NCBI GenBank assembly: GCA_017885225.1
Contig: JAFNGM010000217.1
Span: 5,185 to 10,194, forward strand
From: Syntrophaceae bacterium
GTDB lineage: Bacteria; Desulfobacterota; Syntrophia; Syntrophales; UBA2185
DNA: 5,010 nt
Direction: 5' to 3'
Under the pieces are notes generated by a model. That model saw only the letters and a list, made by a program, of their open reading frames with translations. It made no database searches and was not told the origin of the DNA. Positions 1 to 4,525 of this stretch are shown one piece after another (position 1 is the stretch's first letter; each line of letters opens with the position of its first letter). A program made the translations under genes and the position numbers.

Positions 1-507
1 TTTTCCTATCAGGGTGATGGGGATCTTGCTGCCATCGGCATCGCGGAAAGCATTCATGCGGCAAACAGGGGAGAAAACTTCACCATCATCTTCATTAACA
101 ATGCCGTGTACGGTATGACGGGGGGACAGATGGCGCCCACAACCATTCTCGGGCAGAAAACGACGACCTCCCCAGCCGGCAGAAGTAAAGTTCTCGATGG
201 TCATCCCGTGCAAATCAGCGAGATACTATCTCGCCTGCCGGGAACCGTCTATATTGAGCGCTGTACCGTAACTTCGCCGGCTTCTATAGTGAAGGCCAAG
301 CGCGCAATACGTAAAGCGTTCCAGTACCAGATGGAGGGACAGGGATTCACCCTGGTGGAGCTGCTTTCGCCATGCCCTACTAACTGGAAGATGACCCCCA
401 TCGAGGCCTGCAAATGGATCGACGAGGTAATGGCGAAAGAATTTCCAATTGGGGTACTGAAGGACATACCCGCTTCCCTCACAAAGGAGGTCACGCAATC
501 ATCATGA
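1..507 (+). CDS. 2-oxoacid:ferredoxin oxidoreductase, beta (TPP-binding) subunit, 5'-truncated by window edge
   Basis: This is the C-terminal 168 residues of the thiamine-pyrophosphate subunit of a 2-oxoglutarate/2-ketoisovalerate type (KorB/VorB-like) ferredoxin oxidoreductase. The cytoplasmic enzyme decarboxylates a 2-oxoacid to acyl-CoA and passes electrons to ferredoxin. The reading frame is open from base 1. It shows the TPP/Mg motif GDGD at visible residues 5-8, with the paired NN at 33-34, followed by YGMTGGQMAPTT and GQKTTTSPAGR. SPCPTNW lies further on, and the end carries the family's FPIGVLKD. Full-length members run to about 245-290 residues, so roughly the first 80-120 are missing, probably with the alpha subunit further upstream. 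The stop overlaps the next gene's start. The precise 2-oxoacid cannot be read from this part, so no symbol is assigned. Family assignment is firm. Confidence 0.93.
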   Translation, partial: FSYQGDGDLAAIGIAESIHAANRGENFTIIFINNAVYGMTGGQMAPTTILGQKTTTSPAGRSKVLDGHPVQISEILSRLPGTVYIERCTVTSPASIVKAKRAIRKAFQYQMEGQGFTLVELLSPCPTNWKMTPIEACKWIDEVMAKEFPIGVLKDIPASLTKEVTQSS

Positions 508-1040
508 TGGTGAAGACCATTTTTTCGGGATTTGGCGGTCAGGGCGTTCTCATGATGGGGTACAGTTTTGCCCATAGCGCCATGAGCGCCGGCCTTCAAG
601 TGTCTTATCTCCCTTCTTACGGGGCAGAGATGAGAGGGGGGACGGCAAACTGCACCGTAGCCATTTCCGAGGACGAAATTGCCTCGCCGATCTCTTCGGA
701 ACCCGATTTTGTCGTCGTGATGAACACACCGTCGCTTTATAGTTTCCAGAACAGGGTTGCTTCCCGGGGTGTTATTTTCCTCAATGCGTCTATTATCGAG
801 GCTCGACCTACACGGCAGGACATAATTGTGTGCGCAATTCCCTGCGGAGAAATTGCGGAAAAAGAAGATACACCCAGGTCGGCAAACATCGTTATGATGG
901 GGGCGTTTATCAAACAAACAGGAGTGATCGCGGCCGATGTTTACCTGAAGAGTCTGGAGATCATCATGGGTAAAAAAAAGAAGTCTCTTTTAGAAAGCAA
1001 CCGAAAGGCTTTTGCCGCCGGTTATGAATTTTTGAAATAA
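504..1040 (+). CDS. 2-oxoacid:acceptor oxidoreductase, gamma subunit
   Basis: This 178-residue protein is the gamma (catalytic-domain III, KorC/VorC/PorG-like) subunit that partners the upstream beta subunit. The N-terminal FSGFGGQGV motif, directly after MMVKTI, is the hallmark of the family. SYLPSYGAEMRGGTANC follows and is also typical; this domain helps form the CoA and dimer interface. Length fits the family's roughly 180-190 residues. The start is taken at ATG 504 because the homologous sequence begins there. ATG 504 overlaps the upstream stop as ATGA, and a strong Shine-Dalgarno sequence AAAGGAGG lies at 483-490. That spacing is slightly long (13 nt); ATG 507 is the alternative. The frame stays open upstream to 414, but that stretch only shadows the beta subunit. 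The overlap implies translational coupling and stoichiometric synthesis of the two subunits. Confidence 0.93.
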   Translation: MMVKTIFSGFGGQGVLMMGYSFAHSAMSAGLQVSYLPSYGAEMRGGTANCTVAISEDEIASPISSEPDFVVVMNTPSLYSFQNRVASRGVIFLNASIIEARPTRQDIIVCAIPCGEIAEKEDTPRSANIVMMGAFIKQTGVIAADVYLKSLEIIMGKKKKSLLESNRKAFAAGYEFLK

Positions 1041-1062
1041 TCACCGGAGGAGCGAGAAACAG

Positions 1063-1491
1063 ATGGCAATCAAGCAACTTTCCGTAATTTTAGGCAATGT
1101 ACCCGGAACATTATCCAGAGTCACCGATATTTTGGATAAAGAAGACATCACCGCCAAGGCACTTCTCACCGCCAGCACTGAAGAGCATAGCACAGTGCGT
1201 CTTGTGGTGAATGATCCGGAACGTGCCGCCGGTATTCTGGAGAGCTTCAATTTTAATTACGAAATAACTTCTGTACTGGCCGCTGAAGTACCCCTGCATC
1301 CGGGCGGCATGAACTCCATTCTGAAGCCTCTTGCCGCGTCAGACGTCAACATTCATTACCTCTACACAACGATCAACCGTATCGGTAAAGAAACAATCGT
1401 CATCCTGGGAGTCGATAAAATCGACGAGGCCGCAGAAATTCTGACAAGGCACTGGATACATCTTGTCGGTGATGAAATTTATTCACTGTAA
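1063..1491 (+). CDS. Tandem ACT-domain protein (putative amino-acid-binding regulator)
   Basis: This 142-residue protein is made almost entirely of two ACT domains. The first spans about residues 4-70 and carries the ligand-loop signature LGNVPGTL at 10-17. The second spans about 72-140; HPGGM at 79-83 marks its equivalent loop, and a second beta-alpha-beta pattern follows (YLYTTINRIGKETIVILGV). There is no catalytic or DNA-binding domain, so it probably binds an amino acid and acts through protein contact. It lies 22 bp after the gamma-subunit stop with GGAGG at 1046-1050, so it is very likely the last gene of the oxidoreductase operon. From memory, stand-alone double-ACT proteins occur beside 2-oxoacid:ferredoxin oxidoreductase or CoA-ligase genes in anaerobes. 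Inference: it senses an amino acid related to the 2-oxoacid substrate. The domain call is strong; the role is not proven. Confidence 0.88.
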   Translation: MAIKQLSVILGNVPGTLSRVTDILDKEDITAKALLTASTEEHSTVRLVVNDPERAAGILESFNFNYEITSVLAAEVPLHPGGMNSILKPLAASDVNIHYLYTTINRIGKETIVILGVDKIDEAAEILTRHWIHLVGDEIYSL

Positions 1492-1497
1492 CATGTT

Positions 1498-1655
1498 ATG
1501 GGGTCAGGCTTGAAACTTGACATTTCAAAGTTTCTGAAAAAAACATCCGTTCTTTGTGACGTATTACTTGATGGGACAAGGGAGTATGGAGGGTCTGGCT
1601 GGCGAGGAAATGAAACTTTACATGATTAAATGTCAAGTTTCAAGCCTGACCCCAT
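1498..1655. mobile_element. 158-bp MITE/REP-like element with perfect 28-bp terminal inverted repeats
   Basis: The left end (1498-1525, beginning ATGGGGTCAGGCTTGAAACT) is the exact reverse complement of 1628-1655. Each end also forms its own small hairpin: GAAACTT 1512-1518 pairs with AAGTTTC 1528-1534 on the left, and GAAACTT 1612-1618 pairs with AAGTTTC 1635-1641 on the right. The 102-bp centre contains no recognisable coding sequence. I recall GGGGTCAGG(C/T)CTTGAA-type ends flanking REP-associated tyrosine (Y1/RAYT) transposase genes in deltaproteobacteria. This would then be a non-autonomous copy mobilised in trans. No target-site duplication is visible, as expected for that class. It occupies the junction of two convergent genes, starting 6 bp after one stop and ending 18 bp before the other. 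The folded RNA could stop transcription in both directions, although no U-tract follows. Confidence 0.8.
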
Positions 1656-1673
1656 GATCTATAAGTCAGGGGA

Positions 1674-1988
1674 TTATGGTTGCACGCTTCTGCAATTTCC
1701 GGACTCCCATTTTGGGCTGAAGTCTCCAATGGGCCTCACAAAGGTATATTTAGAGGGCGTTACCACAAGTTCACAGGCTACTGTGCCGACACTTCCGCTG
1801 GGGATGGCAAAGGGTAATGCGACAATGAATAGTACCGTGCCTACCACAGTAGCGACTAAACCCACAGGTCTCACCATCAGCACATCCATGGTCATATCCA
1901 TACCCTTATCTTGATATCCGAAAGCGGGTGCAGAAGAAGTGATAAGTATAACAGTAATAAGCATGGCTACCGCTATTTTTTTCATCAT
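1674..1988 (-). CDS. Small exported/membrane protein of unknown function
   Basis: This gene encodes a 104-residue protein. The N-terminus (MMKKIAVAMLITVILITSSA) is a typical signal peptide with a possible cleavage site near A22-G24. A second hydrophobic stretch at about 42-63 (VGLVATVVGTVLFIVALPF) should span the membrane. After it come GSVGTVACELVVTPSKYTF and RPIGDF. I recall this layout, DVLxxRPxGLxATxxGTxxFxxxLPF followed by a (Y/F)TFxRPxG(D/E)F ending, from small uncharacterised proteobacterial proteins; no function is known to me. The protein therefore probably sits in the inner membrane facing the periplasm. The start is well supported: AAGGAGG (complement of 1996-2002) lies 7 nt upstream of ATG 1988. 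ATG 1985 is a possible alternative. It is transcribed alone, convergent with the oxidoreductase operon. Confidence 0.8.
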   Translation of the reverse strand: MMKKIAVAMLITVILITSSAPAFGYQDKGMDMTMDVLMVRPVGLVATVVGTVLFIVALPFAIPSGSVGTVACELVVTPSKYTFVRPIGDFSPKWESGNCRSVQP

Positions 1989-2039
1989 GGAATAACCTCC
2001 TTGACGATCTTTCGAGTGTTTATATTACACGCCTTCCAT

Positions 2040-2054
2040 TTGCATGAAATGCAA
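2040..2054. promoter_or_regulatory. 15-bp dyad, possible operator upstream of the exported-protein gene
   Basis: TTGCAT-GAA-ATGCAA is a perfect inverted repeat with 6-bp arms and a 3-bp spacer. It is centred about 59 bp upstream of ATG 1988 and just upstream of a weak TAATAT -10 (complement of 2022-2027), where a repressor or activator site would be expected. A dyad of this size can occur by chance in AT-rich DNA. Confidence 0.3.
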
Positions 2055-2321
2055 CAATAATCATTCATCGTACATATCACTCTATGCTTTTTACACATAA
2101 AGGATTTTTATTCATATGATATATGATTATTGCGTTTATTTCTATACCGTAAAAATGATTACCTCTGCTGACAGGGGCAACTGTTCCAATGATTTGGAGC
2201 GTGTGTATCGAGGCATCCGTCGTAACTTGATGTTATCATTAAAAGTGCATTCGGAATCACCATAGGCATGATCCTGGAGACCGACCGGCAGTACCTGATA
2301 AATTCTATGAGAGCAAGAAGA

Positions 2322-2362
2322 TATACATTGACATCGATCTCTCAGGGCGCTATACATGTATA
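2322..2362 (+). promoter_or_regulatory. Sigma-70 promoter with overlapping palindromic operator for the toxin-antitoxin operon
   Basis: A consensus -35 TTGACA (2328-2333) is followed after exactly 17 bp by a -10-like TATACA (2351-2356), which places the transcription start about 20 bp ahead of the antitoxin start codon. The -10 lies inside a perfect 12-bp palindrome TATACATGTATA (2351-2362). The half-site TATACAT recurs at 2322-2328, touching the -35. Ribbon-helix-helix antitoxins bind such short repeated palindromes, so this fits autorepression by the antitoxin or toxin-antitoxin complex. The promoter geometry is seen directly; operator function is inferred. Confidence 0.65.
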
Positions 2363-2384
2363 TCCATAAAAAGGAGCACAAGAA

Positions 2385-2609
2385 ATGTTAGCTATAAGAC
2401 TTCCTGTCGAAATAGAAGAACGGCTTGACGCATTGGCAAAGGCTACAGGTCGTAGCAAGAGTTTTTACGTCCGAGAAGCGATCATTGAGCACTTGGCAGA
2501 TCTGGAAGATGTGTATCTGGCTGAGAAACGATTAGAAGACCTTCGAGCTGGCCGGAGTCGGACTTATACACTAGAGGAAGTGGAGAAGAGACTTGATTTG
2601 GAGGATTGA
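2385..2609 (+). CDS. relB: RelB-type ribbon-helix-helix antitoxin
   Basis: This 74-residue antitoxin belongs to a type II toxin-antitoxin module. It neutralises the toxin encoded next and should repress the shared promoter. The N-terminus is a ribbon-helix-helix DNA-binding fold: beta strand MLAIRLP (1-7), helix EIEERLDALAKAT (9-21), the turn GRSKS, then helix FYVREAIIEHL (27-37). The acidic, helical remainder (DLEDVYLAEKRLEDLRAG, ending TLEEVEKRLDLED) is the part that normally wraps the toxin. A Shine-Dalgarno sequence AAGGAG at 2371-2376 stands 8 nt before ATG 2385. The gene overlaps the toxin gene by 17 nt, so the two are translationally coupled. The upstream promoter carries a fitting palindrome. 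The specific subfamily is less certain than the role. Confidence 0.9.
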   Translation: MLAIRLPVEIEERLDALAKATGRSKSFYVREAIIEHLADLEDVYLAEKRLEDLRAGRSRTYTLEEVEKRLDLED

Positions 2610-2868
2610 AATTGACGCAGCTGCGGAGAAAGATCTTGCTAAGTTAGATAAGCCTATCGCACGACGTATCATCAAGTTTCTGCAAGACAGAGTTGCTGCT
2701 CTGGATGATCCACGCAGCATCGGCGGAGCCTTACAAGGTGTCCAGTTTGGCGAGTTTTGGAAATACCGAGTCGGCGACTATCGAATAACCTCAAAGATAG
2801 AAGACGAGACTTTGCTCATCCTAGTCGTCCGGATAGGTCATCGTGGAAGAGTATATCGACGCAGGTAA
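2593..2868 (+). CDS. relE: RelE-type mRNA interferase toxin
   Basis: This 91-residue protein has the RelE/ParE toxin fold. RelE members cut mRNA in the ribosomal A site and so stop translation until antitoxin is restored. Visible family features are the N-terminal WRIEIDAAAEKDLAKLD, the core FWKYRVGDYRI (55-65) and the C-terminal VVRIGHRGRVYRR (78-90). K57, R59, R64, R84 and Y88 lie where catalytic Lys/Arg/Tyr residues of RelE are expected, which favours RNase activity over gyrase inhibition as in ParE. The start is TTG at 2593, supported by GGAG at 2582-2585 with 7-nt spacing and by the usual family N-terminus; no in-frame ATG fits. The overlap with the antitoxin and the weak start codon would keep toxin output below antitoxin output. 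No terminator is visible downstream. Confidence 0.9.
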   Translation: MIWRIEIDAAAEKDLAKLDKPIARRIIKFLQDRVAALDDPRSIGGALQGVQFGEFWKYRVGDYRITSKIEDETLLILVVRIGHRGRVYRRR

Positions 2869-2949
2869 AATATTTTCAAATCTTTCTGTCTTTTAATCGT
2901 AAATGCTATATCCCAAAGCTCGATACCCCCTGAAGCGTTTTCCATTCAT

Positions 2950-3681
2950 TTATTTGGCAGCTATTTTTGAAATGATACTTTGTTGTACTTTGAGGGATTT
3001 TTCAATTTTTTCCAATCGGTTATAAAGTGGCTTTTCCGATGATCTTGCCATCTGTCGGCTTTTTTCTAATTTATACATCTCTAATTCTATTCTTTTTTTG
3101 CACAATTCATATTTCTTCTGAAATATCTCATATTTCTTGTTCAACTGATCTTGGTGTAACTCCCGCCATCTGCGGGAATTTTCCAGCTTTTTATAGCTTA
3201 ATTCTCCCAGAAATTCCCGCCTCTTCTGTTTCTCGACCAATATCTCACACTTTTTACTAAGCTGCCCTTGGCGCAGCTCTTGCCATTTACGAGAATTTTC
3301 CAGTTTCTTGTTACTTAATTCTTTACGATGTTCCCAATTCTTTTGTTTCTCCAAGAGAAATTCTTTTAAAAAGTATATTGCAATTTGTTTATAGAAATCA
3401 CTCCCCGCCGTGACGACTGATTCGTCATCGTTGCGATCGAATTCTGCCGGTATTCTGTACCGGTCTAATATATTTTCACCTTGTTCAGCAAAGTGGCTGA
3501 TTTCCTTTTTTTTGCGGAAGTATTCTTTTATTTGTTTATTCTTAGCTTTCTTTATGGACCGATACAATTGATGCATATTGTCCCGATCAGTTTCGAGGAT
3601 ATGAAGCCATGCATCTTGAAAAGCATCACTATTCAAAGGAAAATGCTCACTTATTATTGTTGATATCTTTTCTGCATTCAT
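2950..3681 (-). CDS. Unrecognised charged coiled-coil protein with three 39-residue repeats and sigma-region-2-like N-terminus
   Basis: I do not recognise this 243-residue protein as a named family. Residues 13-60 resemble part of RNA polymerase sigma region 2: SDAFQDAWLHIL (18-29) and, after a gap, IKKAKNKQIKEYFRKKKE (43-60), like the DAFQEAWLRI and ARNxxxDxxRRRR stretches of ECF sigma factors. No region 4 helix-turn-helix follows. Residues 111-227 hold three in-register 39-residue repeats rich in Lys, Glu, Arg and Gln (see the repeat entry), then a short helical tail (NRLEKIEKSLKVQQSIISKIAAK). The whole C-terminal half should be a long coiled coil. There is no signal peptide or membrane segment, so it is probably cytoplasmic. 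The start is firm: AAGGAGG (complement of 3686-3692) stands 4 nt before ATG 3681. Its DNA is visibly more AT-rich than the flanking metabolic genes, which suggests acquisition. It is convergent with the toxin-antitoxin pair. Confidence 0.8.
   Translation of the reverse strand: MNAEKISTIISEHFPLNSDAFQDAWLHILETDRDNMHQLYRSIKKAKNKQIKEYFRKKKEISHFAEQGENILDRYRIPAEFDRNDDESVVTAGSDFYKQIAIYFLKEFLLEKQKNWEHRKELSNKKLENSRKWQELRQGQLSKKCEILVEKQKRREFLGELSYKKLENSRRWRELHQDQLNKKYEIFQKKYELCKKRIELEMYKLEKSRQMARSSEKPLYNRLEKIEKSLKVQQSIISKIAAK
3001..3351 (-). repeat. Three tandem 117-bp coding repeats (39 residues each)
   Basis: Within the coiled-coil gene, unit 1 is 3351-3235 (residues 111-149), unit 2 is 3234-3118 (150-188) and unit 3 is 3117-3001 (189-227). 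KKLENSR at 125-131 recurs as KKLENSR at 164-170 and YKLEKSR at 203-209, exactly 39 residues apart each time. EKQK opens units 1 and 2. Units 1 and 2 are close at the protein level, and at the DNA level they share GAATTTTCCAG at 3293-3303 and 3176-3186. Unit 3 has diverged. This indicates duplication in whole 39-codon steps. Confidence 0.85.
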
Positions 3682-3744
3682 GTTTCCTCCTTAATTGGGT
3701 GTATGATACGAATAGTCAGGTTCTGTTATAATCAGATAATCTGA

Positions 3745-3861
3745 AACATAAAGTGGAATCTGAAAAAGGAAGTAGAACCTTTCGTAAAGAACCAGGAAGC
3801 TCTGGAAGTTTGGTCGAAGGAGTTCTCTCAGGATGTTGTCAAAAGGATTTTGCTGGTCTGA
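3745..3861 (+). pseudogene. Possible decayed coding fragment, phasin-like in character
   Basis: Bases 3694-3974 hold no intact gene. One plus frame reads NIKWNLKKEVEPFVKNQEAL, continuing EVWSKEFSQDVVKRILLV, then TGA at 3859. This amphipathic, Glu/Lys-rich sequence looks like real protein; it recalls the helical style of small phasin-like or polymer-associated proteins. It has an in-frame stop at 3742-3744 and no ATG, GTG or TTG start, so it cannot be translated normally as it stands. It may be a remnant of a larger gene, or a chance frame. The competing frame from GTG 3753 runs through the terminator into the thioesterase gene and is not credible. Confidence 0.22.
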
Positions 3862-3917
3862 GCGGTGTCACAGCCAAGGGCATCCCGGATCGACTTCAGG
3901 CTCCGGCACTGGAATAT

Positions 3918-3946
3918 AAAAAAGGCCGGCCATTGCTGACCGGCCT
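3918..3946 (-). terminator. Rho-independent terminator of the FlK-like thioesterase gene
   Basis: Read on the minus strand, a 7-bp GC-rich stem, AGGCCGG (complement of 3940-3946) pairing with CCGGCCT (complement of 3923-3929), encloses a 10-nt loop. The stem runs straight into a T-tract (complement of the A-run 3918-3923). It lies 29 nt past the thioesterase stop codon. The plus strand lacks an immediate T-run, so the terminator is directional. Confidence 0.85.
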
Positions 3947-3974
3947 CCTGAAGTTTTTATCAGTACCTAACAAT

Positions 3975-4397
3975 TTATTTTTTGGCCATTTTCTTGTCTA
4001 ATGCAGCATTAAATTTCTCCGCATTTATTACAAATCGTTCGTGTGTCGCCGCGGATATTTTTTCTGCATCATCAAATGCTTCCAGTGAAAACGTTAGTTT
4101 GCGTCCCTCTATCTTATCCAGTTTCCCTTTTACGGTGACTGTCATTCCCTCCGGGGTTGCCGCGGTATGGGTCATGTTTATGCCGATGCCCACCGACTGC
4201 TCATTGGGCCAGTCCAAATGGGGATTGAGCGCTTTGATACAGGAAAATTCATACAGTCCTAAGAGAAACCCCGTAGCAAAAACCTTGGGCATGACAAGCC
4301 CCTCTGCGAATTCCGGGTAAAGAAACGGGACGGTCTTGTTTTCTGGAACCTTGAATGTAAAGTCAACAGTCAGTCCGGGCTGTAAAGAATCTTTCAT
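3975..4397 (-). CDS. FlK-like hotdog-fold acyl-CoA thioesterase
   Basis: This 140-residue protein resembles the fluoroacetyl-CoA thioesterase FlK along its whole length, including MKDxxxxG at the start, FxVPxxKTVxxLYPE, VFATGF, THTAATPxGxTVTV and THERxVIxxEKFNA. The FlK catalytic residues are matched by T42, E50 and H77; the last is shifted by one residue through a small insertion. The likely reaction is hydrolysis of a short acyl-CoA to acid and CoA in the cytoplasm. In FlK, lid residue Phe36 gives selectivity for the fluorinated substrate (recalled); here position 36 is Met. An ordinary acyl-CoA is therefore more likely than fluoroacetyl-CoA. GGAGG (complement of 4404-4408) stands 6 nt before ATG 4397. 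The gene is monocistronic, with its own promoter, dyad and terminator. Confidence 0.88.
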   Translation of the reverse strand: MKDSLQPGLTVDFTFKVPENKTVPFLYPEFAEGLVMPKVFATGFLLGLYEFSCIKALNPHLDWPNEQSVGIGINMTHTAATPEGMTVTVKGKLDKIEGRKLTFSLEAFDDAEKISAATHERFVINAEKFNAALDKKMAKK

Positions 4398-4424
4398 GGC
4401 ATACCTCCATTATGAAATTTTAAC

Positions 4425-4465
4425 TGCGTCTGACGCAATAAACCGAAATTTTTGCAATAAGTCAA
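4425..4465 (-). promoter_or_regulatory. Promoter and operator-like dyad of the thioesterase gene
   Basis: On the minus strand, a -35 TTGACT (complement of 4460-4465) is followed after 17 bp by TTTATT as -10 (complement of 4437-4442). A perfect 13-bp dyad TGCGTC-T-GACGCA (4425-4437) begins at the -10 edge and covers the expected transcription start. It lies 16 bp upstream of the GGAGG ribosome site. A repressor bound here would block initiation. The -35 and spacing are good, the -10 is mediocre, and the operator role is inferred. Confidence 0.5.
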
Positions 4466-4525
4466 ATATAAAAAATCACATTTATAACATTTCGGATTCA
4501 TTTCCAGATACATTCTCTCTTCTTC

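Larger units (their letters stand above)
2003..2384. other. Intergenic region between divergent genes, no supported gene
   Basis: This 382-bp stretch separates the minus-strand exported-protein gene from the plus-strand toxin-antitoxin pair and should carry both promoters. The first half is clearly AT-rich. Open frames on either strand here are short, lack a Shine-Dalgarno sequence and encode nothing I recognise. An example is a 36-codon plus frame from ATG 2155. The support in this stretch is limited to regulatory candidates: dyads at 2040-2054 and 2112-2126, and the promoter/operator at 2322-2362. A weak -10 for the minus-strand gene may be TAATAT (complement of 2022-2027), but no good -35 stands at proper spacing. 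Confidence 0.6.

Noticed and set aside
249..917. Long minus-strand frame opposite the oxidoreductase genes
   Set aside because: It is a shadow of two firmly identified plus-strand genes, with an unnatural His/Arg/Cys-rich composition.
1630..1914. Plus-strand 94-codon frame beginning inside the inverted repeat
   Set aside because: It lies opposite the exported-protein gene, which has a signal peptide and a strong ribosome site; this frame is low-complexity Thr/Ser/Pro text without a family.
2155..2265. Plus-strand 36-codon frame from ATG 2155
   Set aside because: It is short, has no ribosome site and no family resemblance; other frames in 2240-2384 are equally unsupported.
2142..2381. Minus-strand 79-codon frame in the spacer upstream of the toxin-antitoxin pair
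   Set aside because: It overlaps the promoter and ribosome site of the toxin-antitoxin operon and has no Shine-Dalgarno sequence or recognisable sequence.
2869..2949. Terminator between the convergent toxin and coiled-coil genes
   Set aside because: I looked for one on both strands and found only a short AAAATATTTT palindrome at 2867-2876, with no GC stem and no T-tract.
3001..3351. CRISPR-like array suggested by regularly spaced repeats
   Set aside because: The repeats are in-frame protein repeats of 117 bp without spacers, and there are no cas genes.
3753..4001. Plus-strand 82-codon frame from GTG 3753
   Set aside because: It reads through the terminator stem and into the antisense of the thioesterase gene; no ribosome site stands before it.
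3982..4320. Plus-strand 112-codon frame
   Set aside because: It is the antisense shadow of the FlK-like thioesterase, whose residues match a known family throughout.
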